DNA of 64,000 nt from Mycolicibacterium monacense (lineage in GTDB: Bacteria > Actinomycetota > Actinomycetes > Mycobacteriales > Mycobacteriaceae): assembly GCF_010731575.1 (NCBI RefSeq), contig NZ_AP022617.1, forward strand, positions 2,294,001 through 2,358,000, given 5' to 3'. Within the stretch, counting starts at the first letter, position 1. Every line of letters begins with the position of its first letter. Below, one piece after another: positions 28,861 to 43,455 of the stretch. Both the position numbers and the translations under genes were made by a program. The notes beneath the pieces were generated by a model, which ran no database searches, was not told the DNA's origin, and saw only the letters and a list, made by a program, of their open reading frames with translations.

Positions 28861-29901
28861 TCAGCCGGTGATGCGGGCGACGCAGCGCGGTGAATCCGCG
28901 CAGGTGGTGCCGTCGACGCTGTATCCGCACCCCGGTGCGGGGTCGACACCAGCGACGCGCAGGGGGTCGCGGTCGCCGCGGAGTTCGTCGACGAGGTCGA
29001 GGGCGAGGCGGGCGTAACGCCGGTCGGCGTTGGGCGTCCTGGCCCGGGCCATCGCGATGCCCAGGTCGGCGGCCTGTTCGCGCACCTCGCTGTCGAGATC
29101 CCAGACCACCTCGATGTGGTCGGCGACGAAACCGATCGGACAGATGATGACGGCTTTCGTACCGCGCTCGGCGAGGGCGGCCACGTGGTCGCCGATGTCG
29201 GGTTCGAGCCACGGGATACGCGGCGGACCCGACCGCGACTGCCACACCTGGTCGAATTCGGAGTATCCGGCCGCGGCGGCCACCAGCCGGGTCGCGTAGG
29301 CCACCTGGCGGCTGTAGAGGTTGGGGCCGTGTCGGTCGTCGGCGGCGACCGGGATGGAGTGGGCGGTGAACACCAGCCTGGCCTCATCGCGCAGGTCGGC
29401 CGGAAGTGATTGCGCCGCAACGCCGATCGACTCGGCGAACATCTCCACGAGCAGCGGGTGGTCGAAGTAGTGGCGCAACTTCACCAGCTGGGGCGCACCG
29501 TCACCGGCGGCCGCGCGACCCCTGGCGATGTCCTCGTTGTACTGCGTGCAACTGGAGTATCCGCCCCACGCCGATGTGGCGAACACCGCCGCGCGCCGCA
29601 CCCCGTCGTCGCGCATCGCGGTCACCGCGTCCTCGACGTAGGGATCCCAGTTGCGGTTGCCGAAGTACACCGGCAGCGTCTCGCCGCGGGCGCCCAGTTC
29701 GGCCTCGATCTCCGCGATCAACGCCCGGTTGATGCCGTTGATCGGGGAGACGCCGCCGAAGTGCAGGTAGTGTTCGGCCACGCTGGCCAGCCGTTCCCGC
29801 GGGATCCCGCGGCCCCGGGTGACGTTCTCCAGAAAAGGCATCACCTGGTCGGGGCCCTCGGGTCCACCGAAGGACAGCACCAGCAGCGCGTCAAAAAGCA
29901 C
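28861..29901 (-). CDS. hemH: Ferrochelatase (coproporphyrin ferrochelatase type)
   Basis: This 346-residue enzyme inserts iron into a porphyrin. Actinobacteria use the coproporphyrin-dependent branch, so the substrate is probably coproporphyrin III. It shows [14 protein letters not shown] at the start, the FTAHSIP motif with the active-site histidine, and the [17 protein letters not shown] motif. Cysteines in YSSCTQYN and in the C-terminal [17 protein letters not shown] are the [2Fe-2S] ligands expected in the mycobacterial enzyme. The start is a GTG at 29901 (VLFDALLVL), matching the M. tuberculosis start MQFDA; it lies 13 bases after inhA. The order fabG1-inhA-hemH is the standard mycobacterial operon. 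Confidence 0.95.
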   Translation of the reverse strand: MLFDALLVLSFGGPEGPDQVMPFLENVTRGRGIPRERLASVAEHYLHFGGVSPINGINRALIAEIEAELGARGETLPVYFGNRNWDPYVEDAVTAMRDDGVRRAAVFATSAWGGYSSCTQYNEDIARGRAAAGDGAPQLVKLRHYFDHPLLVEMFAESIGVAAQSLPADLRDEARLVFTAHSIPVAADDRHGPNLYSRQVAYATRLVAAAAGYSEFDQVWQSRSGPPRIPWLEPDIGDHVAALAERGTKAVIICPIGFVADHIEVVWDLDSEVREQAADLGIAMARARTPNADRRYARLALDLVDELRGDRDPLRVAGVDPAPGCGYSVDGTTCADSPRCVARITG

Positions 29902-29914
29902 AGCACTCCATGTG

Positions 29915-30724
29915 TCAGAGCAACTGGGTGTGCGCGCCGCCGTCGGCGTACACGACGGTGCCGGTGGTGGCCGGCAGCCAGTCCGACAGCAGGGCACACA
30001 CGGTCTTGGCCACCGGTGTCGGATCCTTCATGTTCCAGCCGATCGGCGCCCGCTGGTCCCAACCCTCCTCGAGCAGCTTCATCTGCTCACCGGCCTCGGC
30101 GCCGAGCGCACCGCCGACGATGGCGCTCATGGCCAGCGTCCGGATCGGTCCCGCGGCAACGAGATTGGAGCGCACCCCGTACGGGCCGGCCTCACGGGCG
30201 ACGAAGCGGTTGACCGACTCCAGCGCGCTCTTGGCCACCGTCATCCAGTTGTAGGCGGGCATGGCGCGGGTGGGGTCGAAATCCATCCCGACGATGCCGC
30301 CGCCGCGGTTCATGATCGGCAGCGTGGCCTTGGCCAGCGACGCATACGAGTAGGCCGAGATGTGGATGCCCTTGGCCACGTCCTCGTACGGCGCATCGAA
30401 GAACGGGTTGATGCCCATCCCGGTCTGCGGCATGAAGCCGATGGAGTGCACCACGCCGTCGAGCTTGTTGCCCTCACCGATCTCGGCGGTGACGCGGTCG
30501 GCCAACGTGTCGAGGTGCTCCTGGTTCTGCACGTCGAGTTCCAGCAGCGGCGCCGGGTTCGGGAGCCGGTCACAGATCCGCCGGATCAGTTTCATCCGGT
30601 CGAAGCCGGTCAGCACCAGTTCCGCACCCGCCTCCTGGGCGACCTTGGCGATGTAGAACGCGATGGACGAGTCGGTGATGATCCCGGTGACGAGGATGCG
30701 CTTACCCTCGAGAAACCCTGTCAT
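29915..30724 (-). CDS. inhA: Enoyl-ACP reductase InhA
   Basis: InhA is the NADH-dependent trans-2-enoyl-ACP reductase of the FAS-II system that elongates mycolic acid precursors; it is the target of isoniazid and ethionamide. The 269 residues match the M. tuberculosis length. Visible features are the N-terminal cofactor segment [17 protein letters not shown], the [17 protein letters not shown] region with the serine equivalent to Ser94, and the catalytic Tyr and Lys in [15 protein letters not shown]. The end is DGGAHTQLL. The start ATG at 30724 follows fabG1 by 19 bases. No resistance-type change is evident by eye at the serine position. Confidence 0.97.
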   Translation of the reverse strand: MTGFLEGKRILVTGIITDSSIAFYIAKVAQEAGAELVLTGFDRMKLIRRICDRLPNPAPLLELDVQNQEHLDTLADRVTAEIGEGNKLDGVVHSIGFMPQTGMGINPFFDAPYEDVAKGIHISAYSYASLAKATLPIMNRGGGIVGMDFDPTRAMPAYNWMTVAKSALESVNRFVAREAGPYGVRSNLVAAGPIRTLAMSAIVGGALGAEAGEQMKLLEEGWDQRAPIGWNMKDPTPVAKTVCALLSDWLPATTGTVVYADGGAHTQLL

Positions 30725-30743
30725 GTGAAAGTCCCTATCTCTT

Positions 30744-32571
<1,828 letters not shown>

Positions 32572-32616
32572 GTGCGGCTTGTCAATTCGTTTCTATATCG
32601 ACTATCGGCGTCTTTG

Positions 32617-32638
32617 CTCTTCGCGCAAGCGCTCATCG
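32617..32638 (-). repeat. 22-base intercistronic repeat, copy A
   Basis: The sequence is identical to 32649-32670 and 47427-47448. Copies A and B form a tandem direct repeat with a 32-base period in the DUF58-VWA gap. On the minus strand the unit reads CGATGAGCGCTTGCGCGAAG plus AG. Confidence 0.85.
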
Positions 32639-32648
32639 CGGTTGTTTC

Positions 32649-32670
32649 CTCTTCGCGCAAGCGCTCATCG
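32649..32670 (-). repeat. 22-base intercistronic repeat, copy B, carrying the DUF58 stop codon
   Basis: Identical to copies A and C. The TGA stop of the DUF58 gene (32665-32667) lies inside the repeat at the same offset as the sufU stop in copy C. The shared sequence extends at least two bases beyond the 22 on one side relative to copy C. Confidence 0.85.
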
Positions 32671-33612
32671 GCCGGCCATGGCGCCGCGGCGTCGACTCGC
32701 CACGAACCTCACCACGTCGGCGATCCAGTCCCGGTCGGTGCGCAGGCTCAGCAGCGGGGCTCCGCAGCGCCGCAACGTGCGGGCCACCTCGGCCCGGTGT
32801 TCGGCGGCCGCCCGCTCGAAGTCCTCACGCAGTTGGTGGTCGATGGTGAACTCGCGCGTCACCCCGGTCTCGGCGTCCTGCAGCACGACGTCACCGACCT
32901 CGGGCAGTTCGACATCGCGCGGGTCGAGCACCTCGATTCCCAGCACCTCGTGGCGGCCGGCGATCGCCCGCAGCGGGCGCATCCAGTCGATCGGACCGAG
33001 GAAGTCACTGATGACCACCGCCATCCCCCGCCTGCGCTCGGGACGGCGCAGCGCGTCGATCGCCTCGGCGAGGTTTCCACGGACCCCGGGCGGGGCCTTC
33101 GGGGTGGTCGCGATGGTCCGCAGCACCTCCTGCTCGTGCATCCGACCGGACAGCGCAGGCACACGCCGCATGGTCTGCCCGTTGGAGATCACCGCACCGA
33201 GCCGGTTACCGCCACCGCTGTTGAGGAACGCGATCGCGGCGGCCGCGGCCACCGCGAGGTCACGCTTCTCGCAGCCCGCGGTGCCGAAGTCGAGGCTGGC
33301 CGACATGTCGACCACCAGCCACGTCTCGAGCTCACGGTCGGCGATCATCTCCCGCACGTGCGGCACCGTGGTGCGCGCGGTCACCGACCAGTCCATTCGA
33401 CGGACGTCGTCGCCGGGCTGGTAGATCCGCGACTCCCCCGGCTCCGAACCCGGACCCGGGATCAAACCGAGGTGATCACCGTGCAGGACGCCGTCGAGTT
33501 TGCGTCGGACGGTCAGTTCGAGCTTGCGCAACGCCGCCGACAGTGCGGGGTCGCGGATCTGGCCGCGCTGCAGCGACGGCAGATCGACCGAACGGCCGTC
33601 GGACTCGGTCAC
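32665..33612 (-). CDS. DUF58 protein (Rv1480 type)
   Basis: This 315-residue cytoplasmic protein of the DUF58 family has the signature GDDVRRMDWSVTARTTVPHVRE near residue 75. It also has a VWA-like fold with VVDMSASLDFG (DxSxS-like) near residue 115. It accompanies MoxR ATPases as an adaptor between the AAA+ protein and VWA partner. The start is a GTG at 33612 overlapping the moxR1 stop (GTGA); the roughly 100 extra residues of the longer frame are out-of-frame moxR1 sequence. The stop codon is embedded in a 22-base repeat. Confidence 0.92.
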   Translation of the reverse strand: MTESDGRSVDLPSLQRGQIRDPALSAALRKLELTVRRKLDGVLHGDHLGLIPGPGSEPGESRIYQPGDDVRRMDWSVTARTTVPHVREMIADRELETWLVVDMSASLDFGTAGCEKRDLAVAAAAAIAFLNSGGGNRLGAVISNGQTMRRVPALSGRMHEQEVLRTIATTPKAPPGVRGNLAEAIDALRRPERRRGMAVVISDFLGPIDWMRPLRAIAGRHEVLGIEVLDPRDVELPEVGDVVLQDAETGVTREFTIDHQLREDFERAAAEHRAEVARTLRRCGAPLLSLRTDRDWIADVVRFVASRRRGAMAGR

Positions 33613-34781
33613 CGACCGCCCGCCACACCCGCTCCGGCCGGGACCGCGGGCTGGGTCGAAGGACCTTGTTGCGGAATGGCATTCACCTGCGGCAGCGCGA
33701 CGGTCTGCATGATGCGGTTGATCACCGTCTCCGAGGAGACCTCGTCGGCGAGCGCATCGTAGGTGAGCACCAGGCGGTGGCGCAGCACGTCCGGGATCAC
33801 CTCGACGACGTCCTGCGGGATGACGTAGTCGCGGCCCCGCACCAGCGCCAGCGCGCGGGAGGCGGCGATGATGCCCAGCGAGGCACGCGGGGAGGCGCCG
33901 TAGGCGATCCACGCCTTGGCGTCGGGCATGCCGAACTTCTCGGGCTCGCGGGTGGCGGTGACGATGCGGACCACGTAATCGACGAGCGCGTGGTGCACGA
34001 AGGTGTTGGCCGCGACGTCCTGCAGGCGCAGCAGGTCACCGGTGGCGAGGATCTGCTTGGGCTCCGGGGGCTTCACACCCATCCGGTAGATGATCTCGCG
34101 CTCTTCCTCCGGAGTCGGGTAGTCGATGTTGAGTTTGAACAGGAAGCGGTCGCGCTGCGCTTCGGGCAGGGCGTACACGCCCTCCTGCTCGATCGGGTTC
34201 TGCGTCGCCATGACCAGGAAGGGCTGCGGCAGCGGGAAGGTCTTGCCGCCGATGGAGATCTTGCGTTCGGCCATCACCTCGAGCAGCGCGGACTGCACCT
34301 TCGCGGGGGCACGGTTGATCTCGTCGGCCAGCAGGAAGTTCACCACCACGGGGCCGAGTTCGATGTCGAACTCCTCCTTGCCCTGGCGGAAGATGCGGGT
34401 ACCGACGATGTCGGTGGGCACCAGGTCGGGGGTGAACTGGATGCGCGCGAACGTGCCGCCGACGACCTTGGCGAAGGTCTCGACCGCCAGCGTCTTCGCC
34501 ACACCCGGGACACCCTCGAGCAGGACGTGGCCCTTGGCGAGCAGGCCGACGAGCATCCGTTCGACCAGCCGGTCCTGCCCGACGATGATGCGCTTGACCT
34601 CGAAGATCGCCCGTTCCAGGGTGTGCACCTCGGGCTGCAGGCCACCGTTGTTCTGAGGGGTGGGGCTCTGTGCGCCGGCAGGACCCTGCGGCGCGGCGTG
34701 GGAACCGGCGGGATATCCCTGCGCGGGGTTCGGACCGGAATAACCTCCGGCGCCCTGCGGCGGCCCACTCGGTGACGTCAT
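33609..34781 (-). CDS. moxR1: MoxR-family AAA+ ATPase MoxR1
   Basis: This 390-residue AAA+ ATPase has a disordered Pro/Gly-rich N-terminus of about 45 residues. Walker A follows in EGVPGVAKTLAVE, Walker B in LLADEINRAPAKVQSALLE, sensor 1 in MATQNPIEQEG, and then the arginine-finger region LPEAQRDRFLF. MoxR proteins act as chaperones that mature or load metal-containing complexes together with DUF58 and VWA partners. The ATG at 34781 is preceded by GGGAGGAA, which decides this start. It lies 115 bases after ripB and overlaps the DUF58 gene. Confidence 0.95.
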   Translation of the reverse strand: MTSPSGPPQGAGGYSGPNPAQGYPAGSHAAPQGPAGAQSPTPQNNGGLQPEVHTLERAIFEVKRIIVGQDRLVERMLVGLLAKGHVLLEGVPGVAKTLAVETFAKVVGGTFARIQFTPDLVPTDIVGTRIFRQGKEEFDIELGPVVVNFLLADEINRAPAKVQSALLEVMAERKISIGGKTFPLPQPFLVMATQNPIEQEGVYALPEAQRDRFLFKLNIDYPTPEEEREIIYRMGVKPPEPKQILATGDLLRLQDVAANTFVHHALVDYVVRIVTATREPEKFGMPDAKAWIAYGASPRASLGIIAASRALALVRGRDYVIPQDVVEVIPDVLRHRLVLTYDALADEVSSETVINRIMQTVALPQVNAIPQQGPSTQPAVPAGAGVAGGR

Positions 34782-34896
34782 CGAGATTCCTCCCACTGTT
34801 TTCGCTGGTCCTGCGGCGGACGCGAGGGCGCCCGCCGTCAACTATTCCAGGCACTCCGGAATCCGTCGACGTTGCCCGGTCCGCCTCAGGCTGTGC

Positions 34897-35622
34897 TCAG
34901 GATTCGATGATGCGGGCCACGTACGGCTGCAGTCCGGCTTGGCGCACCGGGCTGACCGTCACCTTGCCCGCGCTGCCCGACGATTCGAGCATCTGTCCGT
35001 TGCCGAGATACATCGCGACGTGTTGGCTGCCGCCCGGCCCCCAGAACAACAGGTCGCCCCGTTTCGCCTGGGAGGTCGGGACCTTGCGACCGGTGTTGTA
35101 CTGGTCGCCCGAGTACTTCGGGATCAGCACGCCGACGCCGGCATAGGAGAACTGGGTGAAGCCCGAGCAGTCGTAGCCCACGATGTTGGCGCCGGAGTCG
35201 ACGCCGCGGCTCGGGCCGTTGGGCTTCCCGCCACCCCACGAGTACGGCGTGCCCATCTGTGAGGCACCCCGCCGGATCACGTACTCGATCGCCTGCGGGC
35301 CACGCACCCGCCCCGGCGCCACACCCGCAGACGCGGAGGATCCGCCGATACCCATGCTCGACAGGAATTTCCGGCCCAGATCCATGGTGACCTGGGTGGC
35401 CTGGGCGGTGGCCGCCAGCGAGGCGTTCGCAATCGCCAGCGGATCCCCAGGCGCCCCCGCACTGAGCAGTTTGGGCAGGGTGGGGTCCCACTGACCGTCA
35501 TCGGGTGCCGCCGACGCCGGGCTGGTCACCCCGACCAGCATCGCGACTGCGGCCGCTGCCACAACGAAGCTCTTCACGCCGTGAAAAAGCGTGCGGCGCA
35601 ACGATTCCAACAATCTCACCAT
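34897..35622 (-). CDS. ripB: Secreted NlpC/P60 peptidoglycan endopeptidase RipB
   Basis: RipB cleaves peptide stems of peptidoglycan (D-glutamyl-meso-diaminopimelate bond) during cell division. The 241-residue protein has a Sec signal peptide (basic start, FVVAAAAVAMLVGVT core, ASAA cleavage region) and a short linker. The NlpC/P60 domain has the catalytic Cys in VGYDCSGFTQFSYA and His in GSQHVAMYLGNGQM. It lacks the long coiled-coil N-terminus of RipA. The ATG at 35622 lies within the last codons of ripA (7-base overlap), so the two are translated together. Confidence 0.95.
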   Translation of the reverse strand: MVRLLESLRRTLFHGVKSFVVAAAAVAMLVGVTSPASAAPDDGQWDPTLPKLLSAGAPGDPLAIANASLAATAQATQVTMDLGRKFLSSMGIGGSSASAGVAPGRVRGPQAIEYVIRRGASQMGTPYSWGGGKPNGPSRGVDSGANIVGYDCSGFTQFSYAGVGVLIPKYSGDQYNTGRKVPTSQAKRGDLLFWGPGGSQHVAMYLGNGQMLESSGSAGKVTVSPVRQAGLQPYVARIIES

Positions 35623-37043
35623 TCGATAAGCCGGGTCGCGTACGGGGTCATGCCGCTGCTACGCACCGGCGACACCTTGACCACCGACCCGGTGTACGGG
35701 GCTTCGAGCATCTGTCCGTTGCCGAGGTAGAGCGCGACGTGCTGGCTGGCGTTGGGACCCCAGAACAACATGTCGCCACGGCGCATCTGCGAGCTGGGCA
35801 CCTTGCGGCCGGCGTTGTACTGCGAGCCCGAGTAGTGGTCGAGCTTGATGCCGACACCGGCGAACGCATACAGCATCAGCCCGGAGCAGTCGAAGCCGAC
35901 CGTGTTTGCGCCGGAATCGATTCCGCGACTGGGGCCGGCCGCGTTCCCGCCGCCCCAGGAGTACGGGACACCCATCTGCGACATGGCCCGCCGGATGACG
36001 TACTCGGTGGCCTGCTGGCCGTGGACCCGCGGGATCGCGGCGTTGGTGTATCCCGTCGGCGTCGGCAGCAGGCCGATCTTCTGCAGGAACGAGCGGCCCA
36101 TCTGCGAGGTCAACTGCGCCGAGGTGGCCGTGATGCCGAGGACCGCGTTGATGATCGCGATCGGGTCGCCACTGACGAATGCGCTCGGAATCGCGGGCAG
36201 CGTGGGATCCCATGCGGTGTCCCAGTTCCCGGCGGCCGGCGCCGGGGCGCCTGGCGCGCGGTCCCAGTTCGAGGCGGGACCGGATGCGGCGGCCTGCGGG
36301 GCCGCGGCGGGTGCGGCCGGTGCGGCCGGCGCCACGGATGCCGAGGCCTTGCGGACCTCCGCGAGGCGGGCCTGGGCGGCTGCGCGTTCGGCGCTGAGAC
36401 GGTCGAGTTCGGCCTGCTGGCTCCCGAAGTTCTGCTGCGCCTCGGTCAGCGCGGTGACGGCGGCGCGCTGGCTGGCCTCGGCGTCGGCGGCGGCCTGGTC
36501 GGCCTTCTGCTTCGCCAGCCGGGCGGCGGACTCCTTGTTGACCTGTTCGGTGCGGGCCCGCTGCAGGCTCTCCATCACCCGGGCCGAACTGATCGACAGG
36601 GTCTGGGCGGTGGAGGCGGTGTGCAGTACGTCGGCGGGATCGGCGGCGGTCACGTACGACGACGACGGACCGCTGACGTAGGTGGCGGCGGCGAACGTGT
36701 CGAATCGCTTCTGGGCGGCGGTGATTGCGATGTTGGCGTCTTCGATGCCGCGCTGGCTGGCCTCGAGCTCACGCTGGGCGGTGGCGGCCGCGTCGCGGGC
36801 GTTCTGCACATCGAGGATCGCCTTGTTGACACCCTCCTGCGTGCTCTGCACGGCGGCGCCGAGGTCCTGCAGTTTCTGGTTGGCGTTGGCGACGGCGGCC
36901 ACCAGGGTCGCGACGTTCTCGGTGTCCGCGGACCCGGGAGTTCCACTCCACAGCGCCGCGGACATCAGCATTCCGACGGTCAGGGGCAACGCGCACATCC
37001 GGCCGAGAAGCCGGGATGCGGAGGCGCGAGCGGTGCGTCTCAT
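35616..37043 (-). CDS. ripA: Secreted NlpC/P60 endopeptidase RipA
   Basis: This 475-residue septal peptidoglycan hydrolase is required for daughter cell separation. It has a signal peptide, then a long coiled-coil inhibitory N-terminal domain (about residues 40-250, rich in Ala, Gln and Glu). An Ala/Pro linker leads to the catalytic NlpC/P60 domain with Cys in VGFDCSGLMLYAF, His in ASQHVALYLGNG and the following acidic residue in MLEAPYTG. The length agrees with M. tuberculosis RipA (472). The ATG at 37043 (MRRTARAS) follows an AGGAG-containing leader. It heads the ripA-ripB-moxR1-DUF58-VWA-fabG1-inhA-hemH run. Confidence 0.95.
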   Translation of the reverse strand: MRRTARASASRLLGRMCALPLTVGMLMSAALWSGTPGSADTENVATLVAAVANANQKLQDLGAAVQSTQEGVNKAILDVQNARDAAATAQRELEASQRGIEDANIAITAAQKRFDTFAAATYVSGPSSSYVTAADPADVLHTASTAQTLSISSARVMESLQRARTEQVNKESAARLAKQKADQAAADAEASQRAAVTALTEAQQNFGSQQAELDRLSAERAAAQARLAEVRKASASVAPAAPAAPAAAPQAAASGPASNWDRAPGAPAPAAGNWDTAWDPTLPAIPSAFVSGDPIAIINAVLGITATSAQLTSQMGRSFLQKIGLLPTPTGYTNAAIPRVHGQQATEYVIRRAMSQMGVPYSWGGGNAAGPSRGIDSGANTVGFDCSGLMLYAFAGVGIKLDHYSGSQYNAGRKVPSSQMRRGDMLFWGPNASQHVALYLGNGQMLEAPYTGSVVKVSPVRSSGMTPYATRLIEW

Positions 37044-37267
37044 TCGACTCAAGTCTCCTAGGGGTCGACGCGAACGCGGCGGCACGTTCGTGAGGGGCAC
37101 CGATGCACACAAGTCACATCAGGCACAGCGACAACATTGGGTACCGAATGCACCGTACGTCACAATCGACGCTGAAGAAACTTTAGTCACAAACTACATG
37201 TTTGTAATTGAATTAACTGTTATCGAATGGTGATGTTGGAAATTGCGCAGCGCGACGGACAGATGCG
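37044..37267 (-). promoter_or_regulatory. AT-rich upstream region of ripA with possible MtrA box
   Basis: This 224-base gap is markedly AT-rich at 37141-37250 and probably holds the ripA promoter. It contains GTCACATCAGGCACAGCG at 37113-37130, two loose direct repeats of the GTCACA type recalled for the response regulator MtrA, which is known to act on ripA in M. tuberculosis. Single GTCACA hexamers occur at 37159 and 37186. A perfect dyad ACAAAC-N5-GTTTGT lies at 37189-37205. The MtrA reading is an inference. Confidence 0.4.
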
Positions 37268-37804
37268 TCAGCGCTGGTCAGCGGGGGTGGGACCGGCTTC
37301 GGCCGCGGCCGCCCGTTTGCCTCGAATCTGTAACCACCGGGTCGCCGCGGTCGCCGCTGCGACCCCAATAACAAGGACAATGGTCAACGCGGTCCAGGGA
37401 AAGTCCGGGGTGGTGAGCTGACCGACGAAATTCTTCGACGACTGCACCGGATCGCCCGTCTTGGCCAGATCCTGACCCGCCTCGAGCGTCACGCGGTCGA
37501 AGGTCGAACTGTAGGTCCCGGCGTACGACGGACTCAGCGCCAGCACGGTCGACCCCGGGTAGGCCTGACCGACCTCGGTCGCGATGTCCCGCAACGGGGT
37601 GTCGATGTGCGGGTTGGTGTCGATGACGACGATCTTGAGATCGATGCCGTCCGACCGCGCCTCGGAGACCACCTGGCGCAGGGCCGCCACATCGGCGCCG
37701 GGTGCACTGACCCCGTCGTCCCCGACGTCGGCGATCACCATGTTCATGTCGACGTCCGGCGGGATGAACCCGGGCAGGAACGGGATGACATGCGCAGCGG
37801 TCAC
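37268..37804 (-). CDS. Rv1476-type membrane protein (DUF6676 family)
   Basis: This 178-residue protein begins at a GTG (37804, VTAAHVIPFLPGFIPP) and has a folded domain with IADVGDDGVSAPGADVAALRQVV and LKIVVIDTNPHIDTPLRDIATEVG. A C-terminal membrane helix (WTALTIVLVIGVAAATAATRWL) and a basic cytoplasmic tail follow. It matches Rv1476 of M. tuberculosis, which likewise sits between acn and ripA. The very long open frame that continues upstream is antisense to aconitase and is not a gene. Function is unknown; the position suggests an envelope role. Confidence 0.88.
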   Translation of the reverse strand: MTAAHVIPFLPGFIPPDVDMNMVIADVGDDGVSAPGADVAALRQVVSEARSDGIDLKIVVIDTNPHIDTPLRDIATEVGQAYPGSTVLALSPSYAGTYSSTFDRVTLEAGQDLAKTGDPVQSSKNFVGQLTTPDFPWTALTIVLVIGVAAATAATRWLQIRGKRAAAAEAGPTPADQR

Positions 37805-37901
37805 AGGCAGACCGTACCGCGCGAGCGGGTACCCGGATGGCAGCACCCGCGCATGCGGACCGGACCGTGACAAAGATTCGGTGCCGCCCCGGGGTGTTTT
37901 G

Positions 37902-37917
37902 CAGGACAAACGTACTG
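37902..37917 (+). promoter_or_regulatory. AcnR operator in the acn promoter
   Basis: The 16 bases CAGGACAAACGTACTG match exactly the AcnR consensus CAGNACnnnCGTACTG described for corynebacterial and mycobacterial acn promoters (recalled). A TAGAAT -10 hexamer follows at 37919-37924, so bound AcnR would block RNA polymerase. The acnR gene itself lies downstream of acn. Confidence 0.85.
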
Positions 37918-37921
37918 TTAG

Positions 37922-40789
<2,868 letters not shown>

Positions 40790-40813
40790 CCAGCGCTGGC
40801 AGGAGCTGGACTG

Positions 40814-41392
40814 ATGCCCCGGGTCACCGACGACCATCTGGCGGCGCGCCGCCGTCAGATCCTCGACGGCGCCCGGCGCTGCTTCGCGCGATACGGATAC
40901 GACAAGGCGACCGTGCGGCGGCTCGAAGACACCATCGGGCTGTCGCGCGGCGCCATCTTCCACCACTTCCGGGACAAGGACACGCTGTTCTTCGAACTGG
41001 CCCGCGAAGACGCCGAGCGGATGGCCGACGTCGCCTCCCGCGAGGGGTTGATCCAGGTCATGCGTGACCTGTTGGCGGCGCCCGACCAGTTCGACTGGCT
41101 GGCCACCCGGTTGGAGATCGCGCGCAAGCTGCGCAACGATCCGGTGTTCCACCAGGGGTGGGAGGAGCGGTCCGCCGAGTTGTCCGCCGCCACAACGGCG
41201 CGGCTGCATCGGCAGAAGGAGGCCGGCCGGCTACGCAACGATGTTCCCAGCGAGGTGCTGCAGACCTACCTCGACCTGGTTCTCGACGGGCTGGTCGCCC
41301 GGCTGGCCTCCGGCGACGACCCGAAGAAGCTGGGCGCGGTGCTCGACCTCGTCGAGGCGTCCGTGCGCCAGCAGGGCTCCGGCGTCAGCTGA
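40814..41392 (+). CDS. acnR: TetR-family aconitase repressor AcnR
   Basis: This 192-residue TetR regulator has an N-terminal HTH (ARRCFARYGYDKATVRRLEDTIGLSRGAIFHHFRDKDTLF region) and an all-helical ligand-binding domain. It is the counterpart of Rv1474c and of C. glutamicum AcnR, which represses acn and is induced by citrate with a metal ion. The gene follows acn by 24 bases on the same strand, and a perfect AcnR box is present in the acn promoter, so the assignment does not rest on family alone. Its last eight bases overlap the convergent small HTH gene. Confidence 0.92.
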   Translation: MPRVTDDHLAARRRQILDGARRCFARYGYDKATVRRLEDTIGLSRGAIFHHFRDKDTLFFELAREDAERMADVASREGLIQVMRDLLAAPDQFDWLATRLEIARKLRNDPVFHQGWEERSAELSAATTARLHRQKEAGRLRNDVPSEVLQTYLDLVLDGLVARLASGDDPKKLGAVLDLVEASVRQQGSGVS

Positions 41393-41591
41393 CGCTGGCG
41401 CGACGCGAACGGTGGTTCGGCCCACCGCGGCTGCGCATCGTCGTACCCGACTCGCGCAGCATGCTGTGGATCGACCCGTACGAACGGCCGGTCTTGGCCA
41501 CCAGTGCGCGGATGCTCGCGCCCCCCTCGTATTCGGCCCGCAACTCGTTGAGTAGTTCTTCCCGGGACTTTTCAGACTTCTTCATTGACAT
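41385..41591 (-). CDS. Small HTH DNA-binding protein (Rv1473A type)
   Basis: This 68-residue basic protein has a charged N-terminal helix (KKSEKSREELLNELRAEYEGG), then an HTH (ASIRALVAKTGRSYGSIHSMLRES) and an Arg-rich tail (RGGPNHRSRRASVS). It corresponds to the possible transcriptional regulator annotated as Rv1473A between acnR and the ABC-F gene. The target is unknown. It converges with acnR with an 8-base overlap of coding ends. The small size and wide conservation suggest an abundant DNA-binding or nucleoid role, but that is inference. Confidence 0.82.
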   Translation of the reverse strand: MSMKKSEKSREELLNELRAEYEGGASIRALVAKTGRSYGSIHSMLRESGTTMRSRGGPNHRSRRASVS

Positions 41592-41692
41592 CTCCCCGCT
41601 GTTGCGATGCCCCGACTGCTCTTGAGAATTACCCAGTGGGGCAACCGCTAATCGACGGAAGGGAAGATTTCGTCAATCGGTTCGTAATCCGG

Positions 41693-43321
<1,629 letters not shown>

Positions 43322-43455
43322 GGGCGCGTTTCCTCCATACAAGCGTGGGTGGGACGAATCCGGGCGCGGGGAAGCCGCACGCCGCGGACGGCTTTCTCGA
43401 GGTTACTTGCAGGTCGGCACCGGGCGCCAACTCATTACCGCGGCCGTGGCGACAC

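Noticed and set aside
33613..33912. N-terminal extension of the DUF58 protein
   Set aside because: It is out-of-frame moxR1 sequence. The GTG overlapping the moxR1 stop is the natural start.
37189..37205. Dyad ACAAAC-N5-GTTTGT as a terminator of the Rv1476-type gene
   Set aside because: The stem is short and AT-rich with no T-tract. It is more plausibly part of the ripA control region.
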